Assembly: GCF_900114355.1 (NCBI RefSeq)
Contig: NZ_FOSS01000001.1
Coordinates: 442,044-506,043, forward strand
DNA length: 64,000 nucleotides
Direction: 5' to 3'
Source of the DNA: Lysobacter sp. cf310
GTDB lineage: Bacteria > Pseudomonadota > Gammaproteobacteria > Xanthomonadales > Xanthomonadaceae
Shown piece by piece: positions 36,411-47,778 of this stretch. Made by a program: the position numbers and the translations under genes. Numbering within the stretch: position 1 is the stretch's first letter; every line of letters begins with the position of its first letter. The notes below the pieces were generated by a model. The model worked only from the letters and a program-made list of their open reading frames with translations, made no database searches and was not told the origin of the DNA.

Positions 36411-36965
36411 TCAATCTTTCTTGGACTTCTTCTTGTCCTTCTTTTTCTTCTTGTCCTTGTCCTTCTTCTTTTTCTTCTTGTCCTTCTTGTCTTTCTTATC
36501 CTTCTTCGGCTGCAGCATCGTGCCGGTGCAGTTCTCCGAGCCGCAGCGGCATTCCCAGATCTGCTTCAGGCGCTTGGTGTGCTTCTCGGCCAGGGTGATG
36601 CCGTAGTTGTAGGACAGCTCCTCGCCCGGCGCGATCGCGCGGATGGCCTCGATGAAGACCCGGTCCTGGCGGCGGTCGTCGCCCTCGTCCTCGTCCAGCA
36701 CGGCTTCGCAGTTGGGCGCGCAGCTGTGGTTGATCCAGCGCGCGCTGTTGCCTTCGAAGTTGGCGTCGATCACGTACTCGTCGTTGAGCGTGAACAGAAA
36801 GGTGTGGCCGGAGTCGGTGTCGCCGGAATCGCCCGCGTCGACCTCCTCGTGGGTGCGGCGGCGGCCTTTGTATTCGATTACGCGTTCGCCCTTGGCGATC
36901 GGGGTGACGGCGAATACGCCGTTACCGTGGATGGCGGAACGACGGGCGGCGATCTTGCGCGGCAT
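36411..36965 (-). CDS. SET-domain protein methyltransferase with lysine-rich tail
   Basis: A 184-residue SET-domain protein. SET motifs: IHGNGVFAV, GHTFLFTLND, NHSCAPNCE (pseudo-knot) and GEELSYNYG; the post-SET motif CRCGSENCTG supplies three Cys for zinc. The family transfers methyl groups from SAM to protein lysines. The last 32 residues are almost only Lys and Asp (KKDKK units), giving a strongly basic tail that could bind nucleic acid or be a self-methylation target (inference). The tail's DNA is a low-complexity TTCTTCTTG run unlike the neighbours. The start is the ATG at 36965; the frame stays open upstream, but without domain features. It ends just upstream of palindromic repeats. Confidence 0.9.
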   Translation of the reverse strand: MPRKIAARRSAIHGNGVFAVTPIAKGERVIEYKGRRRTHEEVDAGDSGDTDSGHTFLFTLNDEYVIDANFEGNSARWINHSCAPNCEAVLDEDEGDDRRQDRVFIEAIRAIAPGEELSYNYGITLAEKHTKRLKQIWECRCGSENCTGTMLQPKKDKKDKKDKKKKKKDKDKKKKKDKKKSKKD

Positions 36966-37394
36966 GCGGTAATCCAGAAGAGACGTCCGCGCATTTTGAC
37001 CGCAAACGCGCGTCCGCGGCCATCGCGGTCGTGGACGCGTGCGCGAGCGCGACGCAAGCCGCACAGCGCGACCCCGTGCGCCGCCCCGAGCAGCGCGCCG
37101 CGCCGCGTCGACCGGGCCGATGCCCAGGCCGCCGCAAGCCGGCTGCGCCGCCTCGACGCGCGCTTGCCGCCCGGCCTGGCGCGACCGGACCTGCGCCCGG
37201 GCGCCGCCGCTCCATCGCCCCTCGCCCACGGCCCGCCGCGCGCCGCGCGCCCAACCAGATTGCCCGTCGGAGCACCCCAGGGCCCCGTCCGGCGGGTGCG
37301 CGGCCCCGCCCCTGAACCGCCTGAATGCGGGCGCTGGCTCCGTCGGGCCGGAAACCGTACAATTCCGGTACGGATTAAACCGACACCCACGCCG
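36966..37394. other. Divergent intergenic region, SET gene / suf operon
   Basis: 429 bp of very high G+C. Open frames exist on both strands but are Arg/Pro/Ala-rich with no domain, so I call no gene. The suf promoter and operator are at its right end (37355-37373). Confidence 0.5.
37355..37373 (+). promoter_or_regulatory. suf promoter -10 inside palindromic operator
   Basis: CCGTAC (37355-37360) and GTACGG (37368-37373) form a perfect dyad with a 7-bp spacer. A good -10 box TACAAT (37358-37363) lies inside it, 32 bp before the regulator's ATG; the -35 is weak (TGGCTC near 37335). A repressor bound here would block the promoter, so autoregulation by the Rrf2 protein is likely. Confidence 0.55.
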
Positions 37395-37865
37395 ATGCTC
37401 CGCGTCACCAAGCTCACCGACTACGCGACGGTCGTTCTGACCGTGCTCGCCGCCCAATTGGACGGCGTGCCCGATGCCGTGCTCAGCGCCTCCGAGCTGG
37501 CCGAACGCGCCGGCCTGGAGACGCCGACCGTGAGCAAGCTGCTCAAGCCGCTGGCCCAGGCCGGCCTGGTCGAAGGCTTCCGCGGCGCCAACGGCGGTTA
37601 CCGCCTGGCCCGCCCGGCCGACCAGATCGGCCTGATCGAAATCGTCGAGGCCATGGAAGGTCCGCTCGGCATGACCGAGTGCAGCGTCCACGCCGGCAAT
37701 TGCGGCATCGAACAGCAGTGCGGCGTGCGCGCCAACTGGCGCCGCATCAACGACGTCGTGGTCGAGGCCCTGCGCAGCGTGACGCTGGCGCAGATGCTGA
37801 GCCCGCCGACGCCCCCGCCCGAACCCGACACCAGGCGCATCGCTCTGCGCCTGGCCAACGCATAG
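37395..37865 (+). CDS. Rrf2-family SUF operon regulator
   Basis: A 156-residue winged-helix protein (LTDYATVVLTVLAAQ, ETPTVSKLLKPLAQAGLV, RGANGGYRLAR). Three cysteines, C96, C103 and C109 (TECSVHAGNCGIEQQCG), are spaced much like the [2Fe-2S] ligands of IscR. The SUF-associated subgroup of Rrf2 proteins represses the suf operon when cluster-loaded. It is the first gene of the operon, 16 bp before sufB, and a palindrome overlaps its promoter. Confidence 0.9.
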   Translation: MLRVTKLTDYATVVLTVLAAQLDGVPDAVLSASELAERAGLETPTVSKLLKPLAQAGLVEGFRGANGGYRLARPADQIGLIEIVEAMEGPLGMTECSVHAGNCGIEQQCGVRANWRRINDVVVEALRSVTLAQMLSPPTPPPEPDTRRIALRLANA

Positions 37866-37881
37866 ACAGTAGGCAGCCCCC

Positions 37882-39366
<1,485 letters not shown>

Positions 39367-39533
39367 CGATGTTGCTTTGCCCTTCTCCCGCCCGCGGGAG
39401 AAGGTGCCCGAAGGACGGATGAGGGCAAGCGGACCCCGCAGCCCTCACCCCAACCCTTCTCCCGCACGCGGGAGAGGGGCTAAAAGCGGCCTCTCGGCAA
39501 TCGGGGCGCCGCTCAACCACTGGATACGAAAAG
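39367..39533. repeat. Two REP hairpins inside the suf operon
   Basis: Hairpin 1 has perfect 10-bp arms CCTTCTCCCG (39381-39390) and CGGGAGAAGG (39395-39404). Hairpin 2 has 12-bp arms with one mismatch (39454-39465 and 39468-39479, ending GCGGGAGAGGGG). Both belong to the family also present at 56432-56468 and 56584-56620. They separate sufB from sufC. Confidence 0.8.
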
Positions 39534-40298
<765 letters not shown>

Positions 40299-40299
40299 C

Positions 40300-41595
40300 A
40301 TGAGCGCCTTGCTCGACTCCTTCTCCGACGCGCTGAACCCGCTGCTGCAGCGCCAGCAGTACCACGGCCTGCGCCGCGTGCAGGCGATGGAAGCCGCGCT
40401 TCAGGCCGGCCTGCCGCATGCGCGCAGCGAAGCCTGGAAGTACACCCCGCTGCGCAACCTGGAGCGCCGCCGCTACGCTGCGCCGCAGCCCGGCGTGTTC
40501 GATGCCGCGCTGCTGGCGACGATCCCGGCGCCGCGCCTGGTGTTCAACAACGGCCGCTACGACGCCGCGCTGTCCGACCTCAGCGGCCTGGCCGCCGGGG
40601 TCACCCTGCAGCCGCTGTCGCAGCTGCTGGCGGACGAGGACGCGCGCGCCTCCAACTTCCTCGAACGCCGCTACGAGCGCCCGGAAGAAGTGTTCGCCCG
40701 CGTCAACGCCGCCCTGGCCGAAGACGGCGCCGTGCTCAAGGTCGACAGCGGCGCGCAAGGCGGCACGGTGCGCTTGGTGTTCGTGGGTGCTCCGACGCAA
40801 GGCGGTGATGCGGCCTGGCACCTGCGCAACCTGATCGAACTGCAGGAAGGCGCCTCCCTGACCGTGATCGAGCACCAGCTCGGCGGCGGCGAGCACAGCC
40901 ACCTGGGCAACAGCCTCAGCCACGTGCACCTGTCGCCGCGCGCGACGCTCGCGCATGCGCGGGTGCAGGACGAAGCCATTGGCGCCGTGTCGATCGCGCG
41001 CACCGACGCCGTACTCTCGCGCGAGTCGGTCTATCGCCGCCTCGATCTGGAGCTGGGCGCCACGCTGTCGCGTCACGAACTCAACGTCGCCCTGCACGGC
41101 GAGGCCGCGCAACTGCATGCCAACGGCGTGCTGCTGGCCACCGGCAAGCGCCACCTCGATACCCGTCTGGGCATCGACCACGTCGGCCGCGACAGCCGCT
41201 GCGACCTGGTCTGGCGCGGCATGGGCGCCGGCCGCTCGCGCGCCGCCTTCCACGGCGGCATCCTGATCCGCGAAGGCGCCGACGGCACCGCCGCGATGCT
41301 GTCCAACAAGAACCTGCTGCTGTCCGAGGGCGCCGAGATCGACACTCAACCGGTGCTGGAGATCCACGCCGACGAGGTCCAGGCCGCGCACGGCGCGACC
41401 GTGGGCCAACTCGACGCCAACGCCCTGTTCTACCTGCGTTCGCGCGGCGTGCCCGCCGAGCAGGCGCGCTCCCTGCTGACGGCGGCGTTCTGTCGCGAAA
41501 CCCTGTCCGTGTTCGACGACGCCGAGTTGCGCGCCGCCCTGGAAACGCGTCTGGACGCGGCCCTGAACGGCCTGGACGAGGGCGCTGCCGCATGA
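40300..41595 (+). CDS. sufD: Fe-S cluster assembly protein SufD
   Basis: A 431-residue SufD with the conserved N-terminal helix (SEAWKYTPLRNLERRRY) and C-terminal beta-helix (GATVGQLDANALFYLRSRG, then EQARSLLTAAFCRE). It partners SufB in the SufBC2D complex and is needed for iron entry. Its stop overlaps the sufS ATG (ATGA), showing translational coupling. Confidence 0.96.
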   Translation: MSALLDSFSDALNPLLQRQQYHGLRRVQAMEAALQAGLPHARSEAWKYTPLRNLERRRYAAPQPGVFDAALLATIPAPRLVFNNGRYDAALSDLSGLAAGVTLQPLSQLLADEDARASNFLERRYERPEEVFARVNAALAEDGAVLKVDSGAQGGTVRLVFVGAPTQGGDAAWHLRNLIELQEGASLTVIEHQLGGGEHSHLGNSLSHVHLSPRATLAHARVQDEAIGAVSIARTDAVLSRESVYRRLDLELGATLSRHELNVALHGEAAQLHANGVLLATGKRHLDTRLGIDHVGRDSRCDLVWRGMGAGRSRAAFHGGILIREGADGTAAMLSNKNLLLSEGAEIDTQPVLEIHADEVQAAHGATVGQLDANALFYLRSRGVPAEQARSLLTAAFCRETLSVFDDAELRAALETRLDAALNGLDEGAAA

Positions 41596-42824
41596 ACGCC
41601 CCCGCCGTCGCCATCGACTGGAACGCCGTACGCGCCGACTTCCCGCTGCTCACGCGCGAAGTCCACGGCAAGCCGCTGATCTATTTCGACTCGGCCAACA
41701 CCGGCCAGAAACCGGAAGCGGTGATCGCGGCGGTCGACGACTTCTACCGCCGCCACAACGCCAACGTCAGCCGCGCCGTGCACGCGCTGGGCACCGAGGC
41801 CACCGAGGCCTACGAAGGCGCGCGCACCAAGCTGGCCAAGTTCCTCAACGTGCGCGCCGACGAGCTGGTGCTGTGCAGCGGCACCACCTTCGCGCTGAAT
41901 CTGGTCGCATACTCCTGGGCGCTGCCGCGGCTGCGCCCGGGCGACGCGATCGTGCTCACGCGCATGGAGCACCACGCCAACATCGTGCCCTGGCAGTTGG
42001 TGGCCCAACGCACCGGCGCCACCATCAAGGTCGCCGAGATCGACGAGCTCGGCCAGCTCGATCTGCCCCAGCTGTATTCGCTGCTGACCCCGGAAGTGAA
42101 GCTGCTGGCCCTGACCCATGTCTCCAATGTGCTGGGCACGGTCAATCCGGTGCGCGAGATCTGCCGCGAGGCGCGCAAGCGCGGCATCGTCAGCTTGATC
42201 GACGGCTCGCAGGCCGCGCCGCACCGTGCGCTCGACATCGCCGCGATCGGTTGCGATTTCTACGCGATCACCGGTCACAAGATGAACGGACCGACCGGCA
42301 CCGGCGCGCTGTGGGCGCGCCGCGAGCACCTGGCGCAGATGCCGCCCTTCCTCGGCGGCGGCGAGATGATCAAGGAAGTGCGCTTCGAAGGCACGGTGTT
42401 CAACGATGCCCCGCACAAGTTCGAGGCCGGCACCCCCAACATCGCCGGCTTCGTCGGCCTGGGCGCGGCGGTGGACTATCTGTCGGCGCTGGGCATGAGC
42501 CACATCGAAGCGCGCGAACAGGCCCTGCTCGACTACGCCACCCGCGCGCTGTCGGAGGTGCCCGGCCTGCGCATCTTCGGCCGCGCGCCGGAGAAGGCGG
42601 CGGTGATCAGCTTCCTGGTCGAGGGCGCGCACGCGCACGACCTGGCCACCCTGCTGGATCTGGAAGGCGTGGCGATCCGCTCCGGCCACCACTGCGCGCA
42701 CCCGCTGATGCATCATTTCGGGGTGCCCGCGACCTGCCGCGCCTCGCTGGCTTACTACAATACGTTCGACGAGGTCGACGCCTTCGTCGCCGCTTTGACC
42801 AAGGTACGCACGCTGCTCGCATGA
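41592..42824 (+). CDS. sufS: SufS cysteine desulfurase (group II)
   Basis: A 410-residue PLP enzyme that takes sulfur from cysteine for Fe-S assembly. The PLP lysine is K230 (ITGHKMNGPTG) and the persulfide cysteine is C368 in RSGHHCAHPLM, the group II form. SufE, the usual sulfur shuttle, is not in the window. Overlaps of 4 bp with sufD and with the next GNAT gene show tight coupling. Confidence 0.97.
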   Translation: MNAPAVAIDWNAVRADFPLLTREVHGKPLIYFDSANTGQKPEAVIAAVDDFYRRHNANVSRAVHALGTEATEAYEGARTKLAKFLNVRADELVLCSGTTFALNLVAYSWALPRLRPGDAIVLTRMEHHANIVPWQLVAQRTGATIKVAEIDELGQLDLPQLYSLLTPEVKLLALTHVSNVLGTVNPVREICREARKRGIVSLIDGSQAAPHRALDIAAIGCDFYAITGHKMNGPTGTGALWARREHLAQMPPFLGGGEMIKEVRFEGTVFNDAPHKFEAGTPNIAGFVGLGAAVDYLSALGMSHIEAREQALLDYATRALSEVPGLRIFGRAPEKAAVISFLVEGAHAHDLATLLDLEGVAIRSGHHCAHPLMHHFGVPATCRASLAYYNTFDEVDAFVAALTKVRTLLA

Positions 42825-43369
42825 ACGACACGCCCCTGAGTTTCCGCCCCGCCACCCATGCCGATACCGAGGCCCTGATCGCGCTGGTCGAGTCCGCCTA
42901 CCGCGGCGACAGCAGCCGGGTCGGCTGGACCACCGAGGCCGACCTGCTCGGCGGCCGCCGCACCGGCGCCGACGACATCTCCGAGTGCATCGACCGCCCG
43001 CAGAGCGTGCTGCTGATCGCCGAGCGCGCCAGCGCCGACGGCGGCGCCGCGGAGCTGCTGGCCTGCGCGCATGTCGCGGTGGAGGACGGCGCCGGCTACT
43101 TCGGCCTGTTCTCGGTGCGCCCGAACCTGCAGGGCGGCGGCATCGGCAAGATCGTCATCGACGAGGCCGAGCGCATCGCGCGCGAGGACTGGAAGCTGCC
43201 GGCCATGCGCATGACCGTGATCGACGTGCGCGAGGAACTGATCGCGTACTACGTGCGCCGTGGCTACCGCCGCACCGGCATCATCAAGCCGTTCCCCTAC
43301 GGCGACGCGCGCTTCGGCGACCCCAAGCGCGACGATCTGCGTTTCGAAGTTCTGGAAAAACTGTTCTGA
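42821..43369 (+). CDS. GNAT-family N-acetyltransferase in suf operon
   Basis: A 182-residue GNAT protein. The acetyl-CoA site is FSVRPNLQGGGIGKIVIDEAER, followed by MRMTVIDVREELIAYYVRRGY, typical of the fold. The acceptor is unknown. It overlaps sufS by 4 bp (ATGA), so it is translated together with the SUF proteins and may modify one of them or a small metabolite (inference). Confidence 0.9.
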   Translation: MNDTPLSFRPATHADTEALIALVESAYRGDSSRVGWTTEADLLGGRRTGADDISECIDRPQSVLLIAERASADGGAAELLACAHVAVEDGAGYFGLFSVRPNLQGGGIGKIVIDEAERIAREDWKLPAMRMTVIDVREELIAYYVRRGYRRTGIIKPFPYGDARFGDPKRDDLRFEVLEKLF

Positions 43370-43415
43370 GCGCCGCACCAGCCAGGCCATCGGCCAGCCA
43401 CTAGAGAGACACGCC

Positions 43416-43739
43416 ATGGGCGACTGGGTTTTCGTTTGCGCCACTTCGCAACTGCTGCCGGGCGAGTCCGCCGTGGCCTGGGACGGCGATACGCCGATCC
43501 TGGTCTGCAACTACGACGGCGACTACTACGCGCTGGAGGACAAGTGCTCGCACGAGGACTTCGAGCTCTCGGCCGGCAACTACGACGGCGAAGAGGCCAC
43601 GGTCGAGTGCGTGCTGCACGGGGCCAAGTTCGACATCCGCGACGGGCGCCCGCTGTGCGCGCCCGCCTACAGTCCGGTGACCAAGTTCCCGGTCAAGGTC
43701 GAGAACGACGGGGTCTGGACCCGCGACGACCGCGCCTGA
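43416..43739 (+). CDS. Rieske [2Fe-2S] ferredoxin-like protein
   Basis: A 107-residue single-domain Rieske protein with ligands C44-x-H46 (DKCSHEDF) and C65-x2-H68 (ECVLHGAKF). It lacks a membrane anchor and so is cytoplasmic, like ferredoxin components of aromatic dioxygenases (NirD/BphF-like). Small Rieske proteins are frequently the last gene of SUF operons; a role as electron carrier or cluster client is likely. The start ATG is at 43416. Confidence 0.92.
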   Translation: MGDWVFVCATSQLLPGESAVAWDGDTPILVCNYDGDYYALEDKCSHEDFELSAGNYDGEEATVECVLHGAKFDIRDGRPLCAPAYSPVTKFPVKVENDGVWTRDDRA

Positions 43740-44030
43740 GGCGACAGCGGATGCCCACCGGGCTCTGAGCCCCGTCCCACAACGCCCTGATCCCCGGCCG
43801 CCACTGCGGCATCCCGCGCACCACGCCATCCTGACGGCCTCTTCGGGCCCGCGCTTGGGTCCGCTTGCGCGGTCGTCCAGCCGCGCCCCAGCGCCGCTTT
43901 TTGCCCAGCTCGCACGCGAATTGCGAACTGCGCGTTCACTTTTCGTTGCAAATGCGAATCGCTCTCATTAATATTCCCGGTTGACGCAGCCCTAGCCGGC
44001 CGCACCCCCATCGTCATTCCTGGATTCCTC
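43740..44030. other. Intergenic region upstream of siderophore receptor
   Basis: 291 bp without a gene. Its right half falls sharply in G+C (TTTTCGTTGCAAATGCG..) and carries the Fur box at 43951-43969. Confidence 0.6.
43951..43969 (+). promoter_or_regulatory. Fur box
   Basis: The 19-bp dyad AATGCGAATCGCTCTCATT matches the Fur pattern (AATGxGA..TCxCATT), 62 bp before the ATG of the TonB-dependent receptor. Iron repression of the following operon is expected. Confidence 0.75.
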
Positions 44031-46352
44031 ATGTCGACCACGAAGTTCGTCGTGTCGCCGCTCGCCGGTGCACTTGCCCTCGCCCTCAGCGTTCCCACCA
44101 TCGCGGCGCCGGCGCCGGATCCCCAAGCCAAGGATCTGGACGGCGTCGAAGTCCATGGCGTGAAGGTGCTCAAGGCCAGTTCGGGCAAGTACACCGCGCC
44201 GCTGCGCGACACCACGCAGACGATCACCGTGATCGACCGCAGCACCATCGACGGCCAGAACCTGCTGTCGCTGCAGGACATCCTCGCGACCCTGCCCGGC
44301 ATCACCTTCGGCGCCGGCGAAGGCGGCGGCGGCTTCGGCGACAAGATCAACCTGCGCGGCTTCGACGCCAGCAACGACATCACCGTCGACGGCGTGCGCG
44401 ACAGCGGTCTGTACAGCCGCACCGATCCGTTCAACCTGGAATCGGTGGAAGTCATCAACGGCGCCAACTCGGTCTACTCCGGCGCGGGCTCGGTGGCCGG
44501 CACCATCAACCTGGTCAGCAAGTCCGCCGGCGCGACCGAATTCAACCGCGCCAGCATCGCCGCCGGCACCGACGACTACGCCCGCGTCACCGCCGACAGC
44601 AACTTCCTGCTGGGCGAAAGCAGCGCGTTCCGCATCAACGTGATGGCGCACCAGAACGACATCCCGGGCCGCGACGTCGAGCGCAACGAGCGCTGGGGCA
44701 TCGCGCCCTCGCTGAGCTTCGGCCTGGGCAGCGACACCACCTGGACCTTGAACTACGTCCACCAGGAAGACGACAACATCCCCGAATACGGCGTGCCGTT
44801 CTTCAACGGCGGCCCGTTGCCCGGCATCGATCCGTCGACCTACTACGGCTACAAGAACATCGACAAGCAGGAAATCGAGTACGACTCGCTGACCTCGATC
44901 CTGGAGCACCGCTTCAGCGACACCATGAAGGTGCGCAACCTGACGCGCTGGCAACAGGTCGACCAGTTCTCGCTGGTGGACGCGGTGCAGGGCACCTGGT
45001 GCATGCCCAACGGCCTGACTCCGCTCGGCGTCGCCTGCCCGGCCGGCGTGGCCCCGGGCCGCTACCTGCCCAGCGGCCCGCGCGGTTTCGGTCGCGACAC
45101 GCGCAATACCACCCTCTACACCCAGACCGACCTGACCACCGAGTTCAACACCGGTTCGATGCAGCACACCCTGGTCGCGGGCTTCTCGGTGATGCACGAG
45201 AGCTTCGACCTCGACACCACCAGCGATTTCCGCAACGCCAACGGCACCAACCCGTACATCAACGGCCTACCGACGATGGACATGTTCCATCCGGACAACG
45301 TCTACCGCGGCCCGATCAACCGCACCCTGACCGGCCGCACCGAAGGCGAACTCGACAATCAGGCCGTCTACGTCTTCGACACGATCAAGTTCGGCGAACA
45401 GTGGCTGCTGAGCCTGGGCGCGCGCTACGAGCACAACGAAGGCAAGACCAACACCGCCAACGTGGTGCTGGCGCCGACCACCGTGGGCGCGCCGCTGCCG
45501 GCGCAGCCGATCGGCACGGTCACCGGCTACGGCGTGCCGGCCAAGAACACCGACGATCTGTTCTCCTACCGCGCCGGCCTGGTCTACAAGCCGGTCGAGA
45601 ACGTCAGCGTGTATGCCGCCTACGGCAACTCCAAGACGCCGTCCAAGGCCTCGGTCAACGGGTCCTGCACGCTGACCAGCACCACCGGCACCGCCAACTG
45701 CACGGTCGATCCGGAAACCGCGGTCAACTACGAAATCGGCGCCAAGTGGGATCTGTTCGAGGGTCGTCTGGCGCTGACCGGTTCGCTGTTCCGCAACGAT
45801 CGCGAGAACTACAAGGTCTCCGACCCGGGCAACCCGAACAATCCGACCGGCGCGCAGCAGCTCGACGGCCGCGCGCGCGTCGACGGCGCGATGCTGGGCG
45901 TGTCCGGCCTGCTGACCGACCATTGGGCGGTCTACGCCAACTACGCCTACCTGGACAGCGAAGTGGTGCAGGGCGTGTCCGACCGTCAGGCCGGCCTGGG
46001 CCTGGACTACACCAAGGGCGATCGCCTGCTGAACGTGCCGGAGCACTCCTTCAGCCTGTGGACCACCTACGACCTGTCGCCCAAGTGGCAGATCGGCTAC
46101 GGCGCGACCTACCAGGGCAAGATCTGGCTGACCCAGCACAGCGCGACCAACCTCAACGGCCCGCTGGTGACCGCGGACAGCTATTGGACCCATCGCGCGA
46201 TGGTCAACTACAAGATCAACCGCAACGCCGCCCTCCAGCTCAACGTCAGCAATCTGGCCGACGAGGAGTACTACACCCGCATCCGCAACAACGGCTGGGC
46301 CACGCCGGGCGAGGCGCGCCAGGTGGTATTGAGCGCCAACTTCACGTTCTAA
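44031..46352 (+). CDS. TonB-dependent ferric-siderophore receptor
   Basis: A 773-residue outer-membrane receptor. The signal peptide ends about VPTIAAP. Next come the TonB-box region ([13 protein letters not shown]), the plug domain ([59 protein letters not shown]) and a 22-strand barrel ending in LSANFTF with a terminal Phe. It resembles the Fiu/CirA class of catecholate receptors; the actual ligand is not readable. It heads the operon that includes piuC, as fiu does in other bacteria. Confidence 0.95.
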   Translation: MSTTKFVVSPLAGALALALSVPTIAAPAPDPQAKDLDGVEVHGVKVLKASSGKYTAPLRDTTQTITVIDRSTIDGQNLLSLQDILATLPGITFGAGEGGGGFGDKINLRGFDASNDITVDGVRDSGLYSRTDPFNLESVEVINGANSVYSGAGSVAGTINLVSKSAGATEFNRASIAAGTDDYARVTADSNFLLGESSAFRINVMAHQNDIPGRDVERNERWGIAPSLSFGLGSDTTWTLNYVHQEDDNIPEYGVPFFNGGPLPGIDPSTYYGYKNIDKQEIEYDSLTSILEHRFSDTMKVRNLTRWQQVDQFSLVDAVQGTWCMPNGLTPLGVACPAGVAPGRYLPSGPRGFGRDTRNTTLYTQTDLTTEFNTGSMQHTLVAGFSVMHESFDLDTTSDFRNANGTNPYINGLPTMDMFHPDNVYRGPINRTLTGRTEGELDNQAVYVFDTIKFGEQWLLSLGARYEHNEGKTNTANVVLAPTTVGAPLPAQPIGTVTGYGVPAKNTDDLFSYRAGLVYKPVENVSVYAAYGNSKTPSKASVNGSCTLTSTTGTANCTVDPETAVNYEIGAKWDLFEGRLALTGSLFRNDRENYKVSDPGNPNNPTGAQQLDGRARVDGAMLGVSGLLTDHWAVYANYAYLDSEVVQGVSDRQAGLGLDYTKGDRLLNVPEHSFSLWTTYDLSPKWQIGYGATYQGKIWLTQHSATNLNGPLVTADSYWTHRAMVNYKINRNAALQLNVSNLADEEYYTRIRNNGWATPGEARQVVLSANFTF

Positions 46353-46379
46353 TCCGGACTTCCATAGTCCGCGCGCGCC

Positions 46380-46397
46380 GCCCGGGACCTCCCGGGC
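46380..46397. terminator. Hairpin between receptor and piuC
   Basis: Perfect arms GCCCGGGA (46380-46387) and TCCCGGGC (46390-46397) lie 28 nt after the receptor stop and 20 nt before the piuC ATG. There is no T-run, so partial termination or mRNA processing, lowering downstream expression, is more likely than a full stop. Confidence 0.5.
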
Positions 46398-46416
46398 GGC
46401 CGCATTGAGGAAGACC

Positions 46417-47103
46417 ATGCTGCTGCACGTGCCCAAAGTCCTCAGCCCCGAACAGGTCGCGCACTGCCGCGAGCGGCTGGCGCAGGCCGGCTGGGCCGAC
46501 GGCCGCATCACCGCCGGCTACCAGTCGGCCAAGGCCAAGGACAACGCGCAGCTGCCGGAGAACGACCCGGTCGCGCGCGAGCTGGGCGCGATCATCCTCG
46601 ACGCCCTGGCCAAGAACCCGACCTTCTTTTCCGCGGCCCTGCCGCAGCGGGTGTTCCCGCCGCTGTTCAACCGCTACGAAGGCGGCCAGGCCTTCGGCTT
46701 CCATGTCGACAACGCGATCCGCTACGACCGCAGCCGCGGCGGCATGGACACCGTGCGCACCGATCTGTCGGCGACCCTGTTCCTGAGCGCGCCGGAGGAA
46801 TACGACGGCGGCGAGCTGGTGATCGAGGACACCTACGGCAGCCACAGCATCAAGCTGGCGGCCGGCGATCTGGTGCTCTACCCCGGCACCAGCCTGCACA
46901 AGGTCACCCCGGTCACGCGCGGCGCGCGCCTGGCCTCGTTCTTCTGGATCCAGAGCCTGCTGCGCGAGGACGCGCAACGCCGGTTGATGTTCGAACTCGA
47001 CGTCTCGATCCGCCGCCTGACCGCCGACGTGCCCGAGCATCCGGCGCTGGTGCAACTGACCGGCGTGTACCACAACCTGCTGCGCCGCTGGAGCGAACCT
47101 TGA
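46417..47103 (+). CDS. piuC: PKHD-type Fe(II)/2-oxoglutarate hydroxylase
   Basis: A 228-residue dioxygenase of the PiuC/YbiX type. The iron triad is H96, D98 (FGFHVDNA) and H161 (TSLHKVTPV), and the 2-oxoglutarate arginine is R171 (RGARLAS). The family often follows TonB siderophore receptors; its substrate is uncertain but may be the siderophore. The ATG at 46417 has a good GAGGA site 5-6 nt upstream, and an in-frame TTG lies four codons earlier. The stop overlaps the next gene. Confidence 0.93.
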   Translation: MLLHVPKVLSPEQVAHCRERLAQAGWADGRITAGYQSAKAKDNAQLPENDPVARELGAIILDALAKNPTFFSAALPQRVFPPLFNRYEGGQAFGFHVDNAIRYDRSRGGMDTVRTDLSATLFLSAPEEYDGGELVIEDTYGSHSIKLAAGDLVLYPGTSLHKVTPVTRGARLASFFWIQSLLREDAQRRLMFELDVSIRRLTADVPEHPALVQLTGVYHNLLRRWSEP

Positions 47104-47762
47104 GCGCCAGCGACGCCGCCACGCGTGCGCGCGAATCCGCGGTCAAGGCCGGCGATCCGAATCGGCGCGCGTACTGGCTCAAGACCCTGCACCGCTGGCA
47201 CTGGATCAGCGCGGCGCTGAGCCTGTTCGCGCTGCTGATCTTCGCGGCCACCGGCATCACCCTCAACCACGCCGCCCAGATCGAGGCCGAGCCGCAGGTG
47301 GTCACGGTCAAGGACACCCTGCCGGCCAGCGCCCTGCGCGGCCTGCAAGGCGAGCGCGCGGCCGATGCGCCGCTGCCGGCCGGCGCGCGCGACTGGATCG
47401 AAGCGCAGCTGGGCGTGAATACGGAAGGCCGCAGCGTGGAATGGTCGGACGGCGAGGTCTATGTCTCGTTGCCGCGTCCCGGCGGCGACGCCTGGCTCAG
47501 CATCGACCGCGAAAGCGGCGCGATCGAATACGAAGTCACCCGCCGCGGCTGGATCGCCTGGCTCAACGACCTGCACAAGGGCCGCAACACCGGCGCGGTC
47601 TGGCGCTGGTTCATCGATCTGTTCGCGGTCGCCTGCCTGCTGTTCGCGCTCACCGGCCTGTGGCTGCTGCAGCTGCATGCGCGCCAGCGCGGCAAGACCT
47701 GGCCGCTGGTCGCCGCGGGCGTGGCGATACCGGCGCTGCTGATCGTCCTTTTCATGCATTGA
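47100..47762 (+). CDS. PepSY-associated transmembrane protein
   Basis: A 220-residue inner-membrane protein with two segments, one at residues 34-52 ([20 protein letters not shown]) and the other at 175-200 ([20 protein letters not shown]), around a periplasmic PepSY-like domain. A last helix lies at 205-220. It has no in-frame ATG before the hydrophobic part; the likely start is the TTG at 47100, overlapping the piuC stop by 3 nt. PepSY-TM proteins in siderophore loci are thought to take part in ferric-siderophore reduction. The conserved histidines LHRWHW and LNHAAQ could bind heme (inference). Confidence 0.82.
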   Translation: MSASDAATRARESAVKAGDPNRRAYWLKTLHRWHWISAALSLFALLIFAATGITLNHAAQIEAEPQVVTVKDTLPASALRGLQGERAADAPLPAGARDWIEAQLGVNTEGRSVEWSDGEVYVSLPRPGGDAWLSIDRESGAIEYEVTRRGWIAWLNDLHKGRNTGAVWRWFIDLFAVACLLFALTGLWLLQLHARQRGKTWPLVAAGVAIPALLIVLFMH

Positions 47763-47778
47763 ACCCCTGGAGACCGCG

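Noticed and set aside
37031-37315. 94-codon plus-strand open frame before the suf operon
   Set aside because: Pro/Arg/Ala-rich composition with no homology pattern or good ribosome-binding site.
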